A stretch of 64,000 bases of DNA from Candidatus Janibacter merdipullorum (GCA_019116945.1 DXAR01000176.1:44852-108851); one strand, 5' to 3'; shown: positions 24,747-33,748, counted from the first letter of the stretch. A program made the numbers and translations. Notes: generated by a model from the sequence alone, not told the origin.

Positions 24747-25832
24747 GTGCCGCACCCGCTGGACCGGGCCGACCTGCGTACGCGGGTCCAGGCCCGGCTC
24801 GACGCCGAGCTCGACCGCTGGGAGGTCGAGCTCGCCGAGATCGGCCCCGATGCCACCGAGCTCATCGACCCGGTGCGTGCCCTCCTCCAGGGCGGCAAGC
24901 GGCTCCGCGCCGGCTTCGCCTACTGGGGGTGGCGGGCCGCCGGCCGCGAGGACGACGACGGCGCCATCTCCCTCGCGACCTCGATGGAGTTCTTCCAGGC
25001 CGCGGCCCTCGTCCACGACGACGTCATGGACGACAGCGAGACCCGTCGCGGGCAGCCCGCGATGCACCGAGCCCTCTCCCGCGCCCACGGACGTCGCGGC
25101 TGGCACGGAGACCCCGATCGCTTCGGCGTCGCCGGGGCGATCCTCGCCGGCAACCTCTGCCTCGGGTGGTGCGACGACCTCTTCGCCGACTCCGGGCTGC
25201 CCGCCGCGTCCCTCGCCGCCGCCCGTCCCGCCTTCGAGCGGATGCGCGGTCAGCTCATGGCCGGCCAGTTCCTCGACATCGTCACCTCGATGCGCCCGTG
25301 GCACGAGCTCGACGACGAGGAGCGGATCGCCCGCTCCCGGCACGTCATCCGCTACAAGAGTGCCAAGTACTCCATCGAGCATCCCCTCCTCATCGGCGCC
25401 ACCGCCGGCGGCGCCTCCGCGGCGGACCTCGAGGCCCTCTCCCGCTACGGGCTGGCGCTCGGCGAGGCCTTCCAGCTGCGCGACGACGTCCTCGGGGTCT
25501 TCGGGGACCCGGAGGTCACCGGCAAGCCGGCGGGCGACGACCTGCGCGAGGGCAAGCGCACCGTCCTCATCGCCCGGGCGCTCGCCGGCGCCGACGACGT
25601 CATGACGACGCAGATCGACCAGTGGCTCGGCGCGCCCGACCTCGGCACCGACGAGGTGAGCGCCTTCCAGCAGCTCCTCGTCGACACCGGGGCCCTCGAG
25701 GGCGTCGAGGCCGACATCGCCGCGGGCGCCGAGGCGGCGCGCACGGCACTCGTGGAGGCCACCGGCGTCGAGGAGACCGCCCGCGAGGTCCTCGCCGAGC
25801 TCATCGACGCCACGACGGCACGCACCACCTGA
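24747..25832 (+). CDS. Polyprenyl (geranylgeranyl-type) diphosphate synthase
   Basis: A 361-residue trans-prenyltransferase that condenses isopentenyl diphosphate with allylic diphosphates, feeding menaquinone or other isoprenoids. The first Asp-rich motif is LVHDDVMDDSETRRG, the second is QLRDDVLGVFGD. Other family marks are LLQGGKRLRAGF, the Lys-Tyr pair in YKSAKYSIEHPL, and GKPAGDDLREGKRT. The product chain length is not certain. The frame also has GTG 24732, but GTG 24747 has GGAG 6 nt upstream. It is convergent with the Rv2175c-like gene, as idsA2 is near Rv2175c in M. tuberculosis. Confidence 0.88.
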   Translation: MPHPLDRADLRTRVQARLDAELDRWEVELAEIGPDATELIDPVRALLQGGKRLRAGFAYWGWRAAGREDDDGAISLATSMEFFQAAALVHDDVMDDSETRRGQPAMHRALSRAHGRRGWHGDPDRFGVAGAILAGNLCLGWCDDLFADSGLPAASLAAARPAFERMRGQLMAGQFLDIVTSMRPWHELDDEERIARSRHVIRYKSAKYSIEHPLLIGATAGGASAADLEALSRYGLALGEAFQLRDDVLGVFGDPEVTGKPAGDDLREGKRTVLIARALAGADDVMTTQIDQWLGAPDLGTDEVSAFQQLLVDTGALEGVEADIAAGAEAARTALVEATGVEETAREVLAELIDATTARTT

Positions 25833-25857
25833 GGTCGCGCCCCCGGGCCGGGGACGG

Positions 25858-26211
25858 CTAGAGCGCCTCCTCCATGGCCCGGCGCCGGACCTCGGTCTTC
25901 GCGCCACCACGGATGGCCCCGATCGGGGAGCCACCGACGAGGCGCTCGTCGGGCGCGAACATCCACGCAACGATCTCCTCGTCGGAGAAGCCGCCGTCCT
26001 TGAGCACCGTGAAGGTCCCCCTGAGCTCGGGCAGCGGTCCGTCCTCGCCGACGAAGGCCTCGGGGACGGACAGGACATTCCGCTCGCCCCGGCGGACGGC
26101 GACGAGATGTCCCTCCTCGATCATCCGCCGCACGTCGGTGATGCGGACCCCGAGTCGCTCGGCGAGGTCGGGGAGGGTGAGCCAGGCGTCGGGATCAGGC
26201 ATGTCGTTCAC
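25858..26211 (-). CDS. Rv2175c-like DNA-binding protein
   Basis: A 117-residue protein with an N-terminal winged helix (AWLTLPDLAERLGVRITDVRRM) and the C-terminal Rv2175c domain (GTFTVLKDGGFSDEEIVAWMF, then GSPIGAIRGGAKTEVRRRA). In M. tuberculosis the homologue is phosphorylated by PknL, whose gene lies close by there as here, so a PknL substrate role is plausible. The start is uncertain: GTG 26211 (CACTGT box 5 nt upstream) or ATG 26202. Confidence 0.85.
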   Translation of the reverse strand: MNDMPDPDAWLTLPDLAERLGVRITDVRRMIEEGHLVAVRRGERNVLSVPEAFVGEDGPLPELRGTFTVLKDGGFSDEEIVAWMFAPDERLVGGSPIGAIRGGAKTEVRRRAMEEAL

Positions 26212-26311
26212 GCCGGACAGTGTGGCAGAGCGGGGTCGAAGGGGGCCGCGCCCGGTGCATCTCGCGCGATCCGGGTCGATCTTCGGTACCGTCGAAGCGA
26301 AAACCACATAC

Positions 26312-26335
26312 GTCACACCAGTCACAGGCGTCACG
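26312..26335 (+). promoter_or_regulatory. Three direct repeats GTCACA/G at 9-bp spacing (MtrA-like box)
   Basis: GTCACA at 26312 and 26321 and GTCACG at 26330 are in phase with 3-bp spacers. Tandem GTCACA-type repeats resemble the MtrA response-regulator sites of mycobacteria, which control cell-wall hydrolases. They lie about 75 bp upstream of a LysM/transglycosylase gene. Confidence 0.5.
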
Positions 26336-26407
26336 GACGGCGCCTCGCTGAACCATTGAGCCCCCTGCATCCCGGGCGTCCCTGCGCCCCCGACATCGGA
26401 GTCCCCC

Positions 26408-27550
26408 TTGGTCCTTCCGCTCCTCGTCCCGGTCCCCGCCACCCCCGTGGCTCCCGCCCTCGACCTGACCGCCGGAAACACCACCGACACCTCGATCGCC
26501 GCGGAGGGCTCCCGCCAGCACACCGTGCGCGACGGCGAGACCGCCTACGACATCGCCCGCCGCTACCGGGTCTCCCCCGGCGCGCTCCTCTCCCGCAACC
26601 ACCTCAGCTCGGGCGACTTCATCCACCCCGGGCAGCGGTTGACGATCCCCTCCGGCTCCTCCTCGTCCTCCTCCGGCTCCTCCTCGAGCGCGGCGCGTCC
26701 CGCCCGGTCGGGGCCGACCCGCAGCTACACCGTCCGCAGCGGCGACACGCTGAGCGGCATCGCCGCCCGCCACGACATGAGCGTCGACCGCCTCCGCTCG
26801 CTCAACGACCTCGACGATGGCTTCATCCACTCCGGCGACACCGTGCGGGTCAGCGGCACCGCCGCCAAGCCGGCCAAGCGGGCCACGAGCCGCCCGGCGA
26901 GCACCTCCCAGCACACGGTCCGCTCCGGCGAGACGCTCTCGGGCATCGCCGCGCGCCACGACATGAGCGTCACCCGGCTGGCCAAGCTCAACCACCTCTC
27001 GACCTCCGAGCACATCCACGCCGGGACGAAGCTCAAGGTCACCGGGCAGTCCGGGGCGCCGAAGAAGACGAGCAAGAACACCTTCGCCGGGCGCACCTAC
27101 GACGACGACATCGTCGCGGCGGCCGACCGCAACCGGGCAACGCTCGCCGAGCGGTCGGTGCCCTCACGCACCGAGACCAAGGCGATGATCACCCGCATCG
27201 CCCGGCAGCACGGGGTCGACCCCTCGCTCGCCCTCGCCATCTCCTACCAGGAGTCCGGCTGGGACCAGCGCCAGGTCTCCGTCGCCAACGCCGTGGGCAC
27301 GATGCAGGTCATCCCCAGCTCCGGTGAGTGGGCCTCGCAGATGGCCGGCCGGGACCTCGACCTCCTCGCGCCCGAGGACAACATCACCTCCGGCGTCCTC
27401 CTCCTCAAGACGCTGACCCAGCAGGCCTCGACGACGTCCGACGCCATCGCCGGCTACTACCAGGGCCTCGCCTCGGTCGAGAGCAACGGCATGTACGCCG
27501 ACACCAAGCAGTACGTGGCGAACGTCAAGACGCTCCGGGGCCGGATGTGA
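26408..27550 (+). CDS. LysM lytic transglycosylase-like cell-wall protein
   Basis: A 380-residue protein with three LysM peptidoglycan-binding repeats (residues about 38-81, 106-149 and 168-212; the second and third share LSGIAARHDMSV), Ser- and Lys-rich linkers, and a C-terminal transglycosylase SLT-like domain (DPSLALAISYQESGW, with Glu282 as likely catalytic acid, then NAVGTMQVIP). It probably cleaves or remodels peptidoglycan outside the cell. The start is TTG 26408 with GGAG 6 nt upstream; a stop at 26357 limits extension. The short hydrophobic N-terminus lacks the usual basic residues, so the signal peptide looks atypical. Confidence 0.82.
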   Translation: MVLPLLVPVPATPVAPALDLTAGNTTDTSIAAEGSRQHTVRDGETAYDIARRYRVSPGALLSRNHLSSGDFIHPGQRLTIPSGSSSSSSGSSSSAARPARSGPTRSYTVRSGDTLSGIAARHDMSVDRLRSLNDLDDGFIHSGDTVRVSGTAAKPAKRATSRPASTSQHTVRSGETLSGIAARHDMSVTRLAKLNHLSTSEHIHAGTKLKVTGQSGAPKKTSKNTFAGRTYDDDIVAAADRNRATLAERSVPSRTETKAMITRIARQHGVDPSLALAISYQESGWDQRQVSVANAVGTMQVIPSSGEWASQMAGRDLDLLAPEDNITSGVLLLKTLTQQASTTSDAIAGYYQGLASVESNGMYADTKQYVANVKTLRGRM

Positions 27551-27573
27551 CGGGCTGACGAAGGGGGCGAATC

Positions 27574-27579
27574 TAGACT
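27574..27579 (+). promoter_or_regulatory. -10 box TAGACT for leaderless pknL
   Basis: TAGACT ends exactly 6 nt before the GTG at 27586. The geometry implies that transcription starts at the initiation codon. Confidence 0.55.
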
Positions 27580-27585
27580 TTGGGC

Positions 27586-29499
27586 GTGACCACCGCATCC
27601 GCACACCCGCTCGTCGGCGAGATCGTCGACGGCCGGTACCGCGTGGTGCGCCATCTCGCGGACGGCGGGATGGCGACGGTCCTCCTCGCCACCGACACCC
27701 GGTTGGACCGGGATGTCGCGCTCAAGGTCATGCGTGCCGACCTCGCTGCGGACGAGAGCTTCGTCTCCCGCTTCCAGCGCGAGGCACGCTCCGCCGCCCG
27801 GCTGAGCCACCCCAACGTCGTCCCGGTCTTCGACCAGGGCGAGGACGACGGGCGGGTCTTCCTCGCGATGGAGTACATCGACGGCCGCACCGTCCGCGAG
27901 GTCATCGACACCGAAGGGGCACTCACCCCACGAGCCGCCCTGGACCTCATGGAGGCCGCGCTCACCGGACTCTCCGCCGCCCACGACGCCGGCTACATCC
28001 ACCGGGACGTCAAGCCGGAGAACATCCTTCTCGCCGACGAAGGGCCGGTGAAGGTCGCCGACTTCGGCCTCGCCCGGGCGGTGACCTCGCACACGGCGAC
28101 CGACGGCGTCCTCTTCGGGACCGTCGCCTACCTCTCCCCCGAGCAGGTCGAGCGCGGGATCGCCGACGCCCGCAGCGATGTCTACGCCGCCGGGCTCATC
28201 CTCTTCGAGCTACTCACCGGCACGCGGGCCATCGAGGGCGAGTCCCCGATCCACGTCGCCTTCCAGCACGTCCACGAGGGCGTGCCCGCTCCGTCCGAGC
28301 GGGTCCCCGGCCTGCCCGCCGCCCTCGACGACCTCGTCGAGCTCGCCACCCACCGCGACCCGGACGAGCGTCCGCGCGATGCCGCGGACTACCTCGAGGC
28401 GCTGCGCCAGACCCGGGCCGGGCTCTCCCCGGACCAGCTCGATACGCGGCCCGATCACGCCACCCGTGCCGCGGGGGCCGCCCCGACGGTGGCCCACCCG
28501 CGTCCGAGCCGGACCCGGGCCCTCGATCCCGCCGCCGGCAGCGCGAGGGTGGCAACCGGCACGTCTGCCGCCGACGGCACGACCCCGCCGGCGGACCATG
28601 CCCCTGCATCCCGGTCCGGTCGGCGCCGCGGGATCCTCGCCCTCCTCCTCGTGCTGCTCCTCCTCGCCGGCGGCGGCTACTGGTACGCCACGGCCGGGCC
28701 CGGTGCCTCCGTCACCGTCCCCGACGTCGCGGGCGAGTCCCGTGAGGACGCCGCCTCGACCCTCGGAGCCCGCGACCTCGACCTCGCCGAGCAGGAGGCC
28801 TTCGACGAGGAGGTCCCGGCCGGCGAGGCGATCACCTCCAACCCGCCGTCCGGTGCCGAGGCCGACAAGGGCTCGGACGTGACCGTCGTCTTCTCCAAGG
28901 GCCCGGAGCGCTACGAGGTCCCCGATCTCGCGGGCACGAGCGAGGCGGCGGCGAAGAAGGCCCTCGAGGACCGCAGCCTCACGCCCGGCAAGGCGAGCGA
29001 GGACTGGCACGACTCCGTCGACAAGGGCCGGGTCATCTCCTCGAGCCCCGCCGCCGGTACCGAGGTCAAGCGCGATGCCTCGGTCTCCTACGTCGTCTCC
29101 AAGGGGCCGGAGCCGGTCGACGTCCCCACCGTCACGGGCAAGACCGCCGACGCCGCGACGAGCGCCCTCGAGGACGCCGGGCTCGAGGCCACGCGGGCAG
29201 AGGACGCCTACTCCAGCTCCGTCCCCAAGGGGTCGGTCATCAGCCAGTCCCCGGCCAGCGGGACCCTCACCCCCGGCGGCACCGTGACGCTCACCGTCTC
29301 GAAGGGCCCGGAGATGGTCACCGTGCCCCAGGTCGAGGGCCTGTCCAAGGCGGCCGCGACGCGCAAGCTCGAGGCTGCCGGATTCACCGTCTCCTCGCAG
29401 AACTTCCTCGGTGCCCCCCTCGACGAGGTGCGCGCCTCCCGGCCCGGCGGCGGCGCCACCGCCCCCAAGGGCTCGACGGTGACGATCCTCGTCGTCTGA
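27586..29499 (+). CDS. pknL: Ser/Thr protein kinase with four PASTA domains (PknL-like)
   Basis: A 637-residue transmembrane kinase. The kinase domain spans about residues 18-272: glycine loop LADGGMATV, Lys47 in VALKVM, HRDVKPENIL (catalytic Asp141), VADFGLARA (Asp159) and GTVAYLSPEQ. A basic, Pro-rich linker leads to one membrane helix (about 349-369), then four extracellular PASTA repeats (about 375-637) that in this class bind muropeptides or lipid II. Position next to the Rv2175c-like and aroG genes matches M. tuberculosis pknL, though that protein has no PASTA repeats. GTG 27586 is chosen over TTG 27580 because of the leaderless promoter. Confidence 0.9.
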   Translation: MTTASAHPLVGEIVDGRYRVVRHLADGGMATVLLATDTRLDRDVALKVMRADLAADESFVSRFQREARSAARLSHPNVVPVFDQGEDDGRVFLAMEYIDGRTVREVIDTEGALTPRAALDLMEAALTGLSAAHDAGYIHRDVKPENILLADEGPVKVADFGLARAVTSHTATDGVLFGTVAYLSPEQVERGIADARSDVYAAGLILFELLTGTRAIEGESPIHVAFQHVHEGVPAPSERVPGLPAALDDLVELATHRDPDERPRDAADYLEALRQTRAGLSPDQLDTRPDHATRAAGAAPTVAHPRPSRTRALDPAAGSARVATGTSAADGTTPPADHAPASRSGRRRGILALLLVLLLLAGGGYWYATAGPGASVTVPDVAGESREDAASTLGARDLDLAEQEAFDEEVPAGEAITSNPPSGAEADKGSDVTVVFSKGPERYEVPDLAGTSEAAAKKALEDRSLTPGKASEDWHDSVDKGRVISSSPAAGTEVKRDASVSYVVSKGPEPVDVPTVTGKTADAATSALEDAGLEATRAEDAYSSSVPKGSVISQSPASGTLTPGGTVTLTVSKGPEMVTVPQVEGLSKAAATRKLEAAGFTVSSQNFLGAPLDEVRASRPGGGATAPKGSTVTILVV

Positions 29500-29540
29500 C
29501 GCCGCCCCCAGACCAGCCGGGTGTGGATCAGCCGGGCAGA

Positions 29541-30890
29541 TCAGCCCTCGCCGAGCATCTCCGCGGTGAGGAAGGCGAGCTCGAGGCTCTGCTGGTGGTT
29601 CAGCCGCGGGTCGCAGAGGCTCTCGTAGCGCTTGTTGAGGTCGGCGTCGAGGATGCGCTCGGCGCCGCCGAGGCACTCGGTGACGTCGTTGCCGGTGAGC
29701 TCGACGTGCAGCCCGCCGGGGACCGTGCCGAGGGAGCGGTGGACCTCGAAGAAGCCGCGGACCTCGTCGACGACGTCCTCGAAGTCGCGGGTCTTGAAGC
29801 CGGACTCGGACTCGAAGGTGTTGCCGTGCATCGGGTCGCAGATCCACGTGACCATGGCCCCGGAGTCGCGGACCTTCTCCACGATCGACGGCATGGCCTC
29901 GCGGATCCGACCGGCACCCATCCGCGTGATGAAGGTCAGGCGCCCCGGCTCGCGCTCGGGGTCGAGGAGGTCGATGATCCGCAGCAGCTCGTCGGGGTCG
30001 GCCTTGTCCGAGACCTTCATGCCGATGGGGTTGCGGATGCGGCTCACGAAGTCGAGGTGCGCGTGGTCGATCTGCCGGGTGCGCTCCCCGATCCACAGGA
30101 AGTGGCCGGAGGTGTCGTAGAGGTCGCCGGTGCGCGAGTCGACCCGGGTCATCGGCCGCTCGTAGTCGAGGAGCAGCGCCTCGTGCGCGGACCAGAACTC
30201 GGTGGCCCTCATCGCCTCGAAGTCGACGCCGCACGCGGCCATGAAGCGCATCGCCTTGTCGATCTCGCGCGCGAGGCCCTCGTAGCGCCGGTTGGCGGCA
30301 TTGGAGACGAAGCCGACGTTCCAGTCGTGGACGCGCCGCAGGTCGGCGAAGCCGCCCTGGGTGAAGGCCCGCACGAGGTTCAGCGTCGACGCGCTCGTGT
30401 GGTACCCGCGGAGCAGCCGCTCGGGGTCGGGGTTGCGCGCCTCGGGGGTGAACTCGAAGTCGTTGACCATGTCACCGCGGTAGGCGGGCAGGGTCACGCC
30501 GTCTCGGGTCTCGGTGTCCTTGCTCCGTGGCTTGGCGAACTGGCCCGCCATCCGCCCCATCTTCACGACGGGCATGCCGGCGCCGTAGGTGAGGACGGCC
30601 GCCATCTGGAGCACGGTCTTGATCCGGTCCCGGATGTTGTCGGCGGTGGCGTGGACGAAGGTCTCGGCGCAGTCGCCGCCCTGGAGGACGAAGGCCTCCC
30701 CGATCGAGGCCGCGGCCATCCGGTCACGGAGGTCGTCGCACTCCCCCGCGAAGACGAGCGGGGGGTAGGTACCGAGCGTCGCCACGGCCTGGTCGAGGGC
30801 GGCGCGGTCGGGCCAGTTGGGCTGCTGCGCGGCCGGAAGGTCGCTGGCAACAGGGTCTGCGGACGGCGTGGAGGGCACTGCGGTGGTCAC
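29541..30890 (-). CDS. aroG: Class II 3-deoxy-7-phosphoheptulonate (DAHP) synthase
   Basis: First enzyme of the shikimate pathway: joins phosphoenolpyruvate and erythrose 4-phosphate. The 449-residue protein is of the plant/mycobacterial class II type, with PPLVFAGECDDLRDRMA, LQGGDCAETF (metal-site Cys), PVVKMGRMAGQFAKPRS, the WEG-like FWSAHEALLLDYERP, RMGAGRIREAMP and WICDPMHGNTF (metal ligands). It starts at GTG 30890, 6 nt after a TATCCT box. Convergent with pknL, as Rv2178c and Rv2176 are arranged in M. tuberculosis. Confidence 0.95.
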   Translation of the reverse strand: MTTAVPSTPSADPVASDLPAAQQPNWPDRAALDQAVATLGTYPPLVFAGECDDLRDRMAAASIGEAFVLQGGDCAETFVHATADNIRDRIKTVLQMAAVLTYGAGMPVVKMGRMAGQFAKPRSKDTETRDGVTLPAYRGDMVNDFEFTPEARNPDPERLLRGYHTSASTLNLVRAFTQGGFADLRRVHDWNVGFVSNAANRRYEGLAREIDKAMRFMAACGVDFEAMRATEFWSAHEALLLDYERPMTRVDSRTGDLYDTSGHFLWIGERTRQIDHAHLDFVSRIRNPIGMKVSDKADPDELLRIIDLLDPEREPGRLTFITRMGAGRIREAMPSIVEKVRDSGAMVTWICDPMHGNTFESESGFKTRDFEDVVDEVRGFFEVHRSLGTVPGGLHVELTGNDVTECLGGAERILDADLNKRYESLCDPRLNHQQSLELAFLTAEMLGEG

Positions 30891-30896
30891 CCCTCA

Positions 30897-30902
30897 AGGA
30901 TA
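30897..30902 (-). promoter_or_regulatory. -10 box TATCCT for leaderless aroG
   Basis: TATCCT on the minus strand lies 6 nt before the GTG of aroG, the recurring leaderless arrangement of this window. Confidence 0.55.
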
Positions 30903-30954
30903 GGCCGAGCCCGGCGGGTCCCCGTCACCAGTCCAGCAGGAGGACGAAGGGGGC

Positions 30955-31638
30955 TCACCCCGGCTGGTCGAGTCCGCGGCTGATGGCGAAGCGGGTGAGC
31001 TCCACCCGGTTGTGCAGGTGGAGCTTGCCGAGGATGTTCTGGACGTGGTTCTGGACCGTCCGGTGGGAGATGACGAGGTCGGCCGCGATCTCCTTGGCCG
31101 TCATGCCCATGGCGACGTAGCGGAGGATCTCGGTCTCGCGCTCGGTGAGCTCCGGCACCTCGGGCGGCGCCCCCTTCGCCTCCTCGCTGGGCGCCGACCT
31201 GGCCTGGCTGCTCATCTCGCGGAACTCACCGAGGACGAGGCCGGCGAGCCCGGGGGTGAAGACAGCGTCACCGGCACCCGTCGCGGTGACCGCGTCGCGG
31301 ATCTCCGCCGGTGAGGCCGACTTGACGAGGTATCCGCTCGCGCCCGCCTTGACCGCGGCGAGGACATCCTGCTCCTCGCCGCTCGCCGAGAGGATGAGCA
31401 CCCGGGTCGGCAGGTCGCCGATGGCCCGGCACACCTCGTCGCCGCGCATCTCCGGGAGGTTGAGGTCGAGGACGAGGACGTCCGGGCTCGTCGCGCGGGT
31501 CCGACGGACCGTTGCCGGGCCGTCGGCCGCGGTGCCCACGACGTCGAAGCCGGACTCCTCGAGGTCACGCACGAGGGCATCCCGCCACAGCGGGTGGTCG
31601 TCGGCGACGAGGACGGTGAGGGGCGCGGGCTCGGTCAT
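30955..31638 (-). CDS. NarL/LuxR-family response regulator (MacR-like)
   Basis: A 227-residue DNA-binding response regulator. The receiver domain (about 8-125) shows the acidic pair VADDHPLW, phospho-acceptor Asp in VLVLDLNLPEM, Ser-rich ILSASGEE and Lys in YLVKSASP. A Pro/Glu-rich linker leads to a LuxR helix-turn-helix (ELTERETEILRYVAMGMTAKEIAADL ... SHRTVQNHVQNILGKL). It overlaps the upstream sensor kinase by 4 nt (ATGA), so the two form a pair. The order aroG - regulator - kinase - acyltransferase - glucokinase resembles the Streptomyces MacRS locus as I recall it. Confidence 0.9.
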   Translation of the reverse strand: MTEPAPLTVLVADDHPLWRDALVRDLEESGFDVVGTAADGPATVRRTRATSPDVLVLDLNLPEMRGDEVCRAIGDLPTRVLILSASGEEQDVLAAVKAGASGYLVKSASPAEIRDAVTATGAGDAVFTPGLAGLVLGEFREMSSQARSAPSEEAKGAPPEVPELTERETEILRYVAMGMTAKEIAADLVISHRTVQNHVQNILGKLHLHNRVELTRFAISRGLDQPG

Positions 31639-32819
31639 GAGGATGAGCCTGCCATGTGGTCGGCCGGGAGGGTGAGGGTGACCGTGGTCCCTCCCGCGGC
31701 GGGCGAGCGCCAGGTGGCCTCGCCGCCGAGGTCGAGCATGCGCCCCCGGATCGAGCTGCTCGCCCCCAGACGCCCCTCCTCGGCGGCCTCGACGAGTCGC
31801 TCCGGGGCCATGCCGCTGCCGTCGTCCCGGATGACGACCTCGAGCCCGGTGTCGTCGGCGTCGAGGAGCACCCAGGCCCGGGCCCCGTCGCCCGCGTGCT
31901 GCTCGACGTTGTCGAGGGCGGCGCGCACGGCGGCCTCCACCTCGCGGGCCGTGGCGGTGGGCAGGGACACCCGCCCGGGCGGGAGGACGACCTCGACGCG
32001 TGCCGAGCGAAGGGCGGTCAGCGCGTGGGCGAGATCGGTGACCTCCGCCGGCGCCTCCGCCGAGCCCACGCGTGCCACCGGGTCGACGCGGGAGATGAGC
32101 GTGCGGAGGGAGCGCTCCTGCTCCGCGGCGAGGGCGGCGAGCGCCTCCCCTTCGCCCCCGAGGTCACGCCCACGGCGATGGATCAACGCGAGGGCCTGGA
32201 GGACCCCGTCGTGCACCTGCCGACCGATGCGCTCGCGCTCGGCCAGCCGCTCACTCACCGCGAGTGCCTCCTCGAGGCGCTTCTGGCTCTCCCGGGCGAG
32301 CTGGACGGCCAGGCCCACGAGGATCCCGAGGAGGTAGAGCAGCATGATGTTGTGGTACGTCAGCTGGCCCGGTTCCTCGGCCTGGATGACGTTGGCCACG
32401 GCGATGACCGTCGCGGCGATGACGCCACCGCGGATCCCGGAGAGCAGCGCCCCCGCCATGACGGGCCCCGCCGACCAGACGCCGGGCACCGTGGAGATGC
32501 CCGCCGTGACCTGCTCGGGGGCGTAGACCTCGCTCGTGAGGAAGATGCCGACGCAGGCGATGAGCAGCTCGACGCCGATGGCCGTCGCTGTCGGGCGCGG
32601 CAGCAGCGGGGCGGCGACCGACCAGGCGAGGGCGACGAGGCCGTAGACGATGATCGGCCACCAGTGGATGACGTGCTCCCGGTGGACACCGACGAGCACG
32701 GCGGCGTAGAAGATCGCGAGGAAGCGGTAGAGGGCCAACCCGCGCCCACCGGCGCTGTCGATGAGCGGCGACGGGTTGTAGCGCCGCGGCATCGAGCCGG
32801 CACCGCGCTCCACGGTCAT
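31635..32819 (-). CDS. DUF5931-type sensor histidine kinase (MacS-like)
   Basis: A 394-residue membrane sensor. The N-terminal half has about five to six membrane segments (residues about 29-180), fitting the DUF5931 MacS-type sensor region. A HisKA_3 dimerisation domain follows with the phospho-acceptor His in RIGRQVHDGVLQAL, then a HATPase_c domain with the N-box EAAVRAALDNVEQHA and a G-box VIRDDGSGMAPE. The cognate regulator is the next gene, overlapping by 4 nt. The signal sensed is unknown. Confidence 0.88.
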   Translation of the reverse strand: MTVERGAGSMPRRYNPSPLIDSAGGRGLALYRFLAIFYAAVLVGVHREHVIHWWPIIVYGLVALAWSVAAPLLPRPTATAIGVELLIACVGIFLTSEVYAPEQVTAGISTVPGVWSAGPVMAGALLSGIRGGVIAATVIAVANVIQAEEPGQLTYHNIMLLYLLGILVGLAVQLARESQKRLEEALAVSERLAERERIGRQVHDGVLQALALIHRRGRDLGGEGEALAALAAEQERSLRTLISRVDPVARVGSAEAPAEVTDLAHALTALRSARVEVVLPPGRVSLPTATAREVEAAVRAALDNVEQHAGDGARAWVLLDADDTGLEVVIRDDGSGMAPERLVEAAEEGRLGASSSIRGRMLDLGGEATWRSPAAGGTTVTLTLPADHMAGSSS

Positions 32820-32822
32820 GAC

Positions 32823-33638
32823 CTAGAGCCCGTCCCTGCTCTCCTCGGCCCAGGGGCTGGCGCCGGGGTCCTCCGCCCGCTCGAGCGCCTCCTCGAGCTC
32901 CGGTACCGCCCGGCCGGGCCGGGCGGCCTCCTGGAGGGCCCGGGCCCGACGCTTGGCACGGGTGAGCAGCTTTTCCTTCATCGACGTCGCATACATGTCG
33001 ACGTACTCCTGGCCGGAGAGCTGCATGAGGTCGTACATGATCTCGTCGGTGATCGAGCGCAGGACGAAGCGGTCGCCCTCCATCCCCTCGTAGCGGGAGA
33101 AGTCGAGGGGCTCGCCGATGCGGACCCCGATCCGGCGGATGTTGGGGATGAGCTGTCCGGTCGGCTGCGCCTTGTCGGTGTCGATCATCGCCACGGGGAT
33201 GACGGGGACGCCCGCGGTGAGGGCCATCCGGGCGACCCCCGTGCGGCCACGGTAGAGCCGCGAGTCCGGGGACCGGGTGCCCTCGGGGTAGAGCCCGAGG
33301 AGCTCCCCCGACTCGAGGACCGCGAGGCCGGCGTTGAGCGCCGCCTCGCTCGCCTTGCCGCCGCTGCGGTCGATGGGCAGTTGGCCGACCCCGCGGAAGA
33401 AGGCCGCGGTGAGCCAGCCCTTGATCCCGGGGCCGGTGAAGTAGTCCGCCTTGGCGAGGAAGGTCACCCGACGCTCGACGACGAGGGGCAGGAAGATCGA
33501 ATCCGAGAAGGAGAGGTGGTTGCTCGCGAGGATCGCCGGACCGTCGGCGGGAATGTGCTGGGCGCCCTCGACCTTGGGTCTGAAGAGCAGGGTCAGCAGG
33601 GGGCCCAGGAAGACCCGCTTGAGCAACCAGTAGAACAC
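32823..33638 (-). CDS. 1-acyl-sn-glycerol-3-phosphate acyltransferase (PlsC family)
   Basis: Transfers an acyl chain to lysophosphatidic acid in phospholipid synthesis (family role). The 271-residue protein has the catalytic NHLSFSDSIF (His-x4-Asp), the glycine motif LAKADYFTG, LYPEGTRSPDSRLYRG (substrate-binding Glu-Gly-Thr) and VPVIPVAMI. A basic, Glu-rich tail follows. GTG 33638 follows GGAGGCG. It ends upstream of the sensor kinase with only 3 bp between, so one transcript may carry all three genes. Corresponds in position to M. tuberculosis Rv2182c. Confidence 0.9.
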   Translation of the reverse strand: MFYWLLKRVFLGPLLTLLFRPKVEGAQHIPADGPAILASNHLSFSDSIFLPLVVERRVTFLAKADYFTGPGIKGWLTAAFFRGVGQLPIDRSGGKASEAALNAGLAVLESGELLGLYPEGTRSPDSRLYRGRTGVARMALTAGVPVIPVAMIDTDKAQPTGQLIPNIRRIGVRIGEPLDFSRYEGMEGDRFVLRSITDEIMYDLMQLSGQEYVDMYATSMKEKLLTRAKRRARALQEAARPGRAVPELEEALERAEDPGASPWAEESRDGL

Positions 33639-33748
33639 TGGGACGCCTCCTTCGATCGAACCGAACTCTACGACACGACCGGCCCGCGCGGACGCGTGCG
33701 AGACTGGTCTTCAGCGCAGCACGACGTCACGGATGGGCGGGCAGGCAC

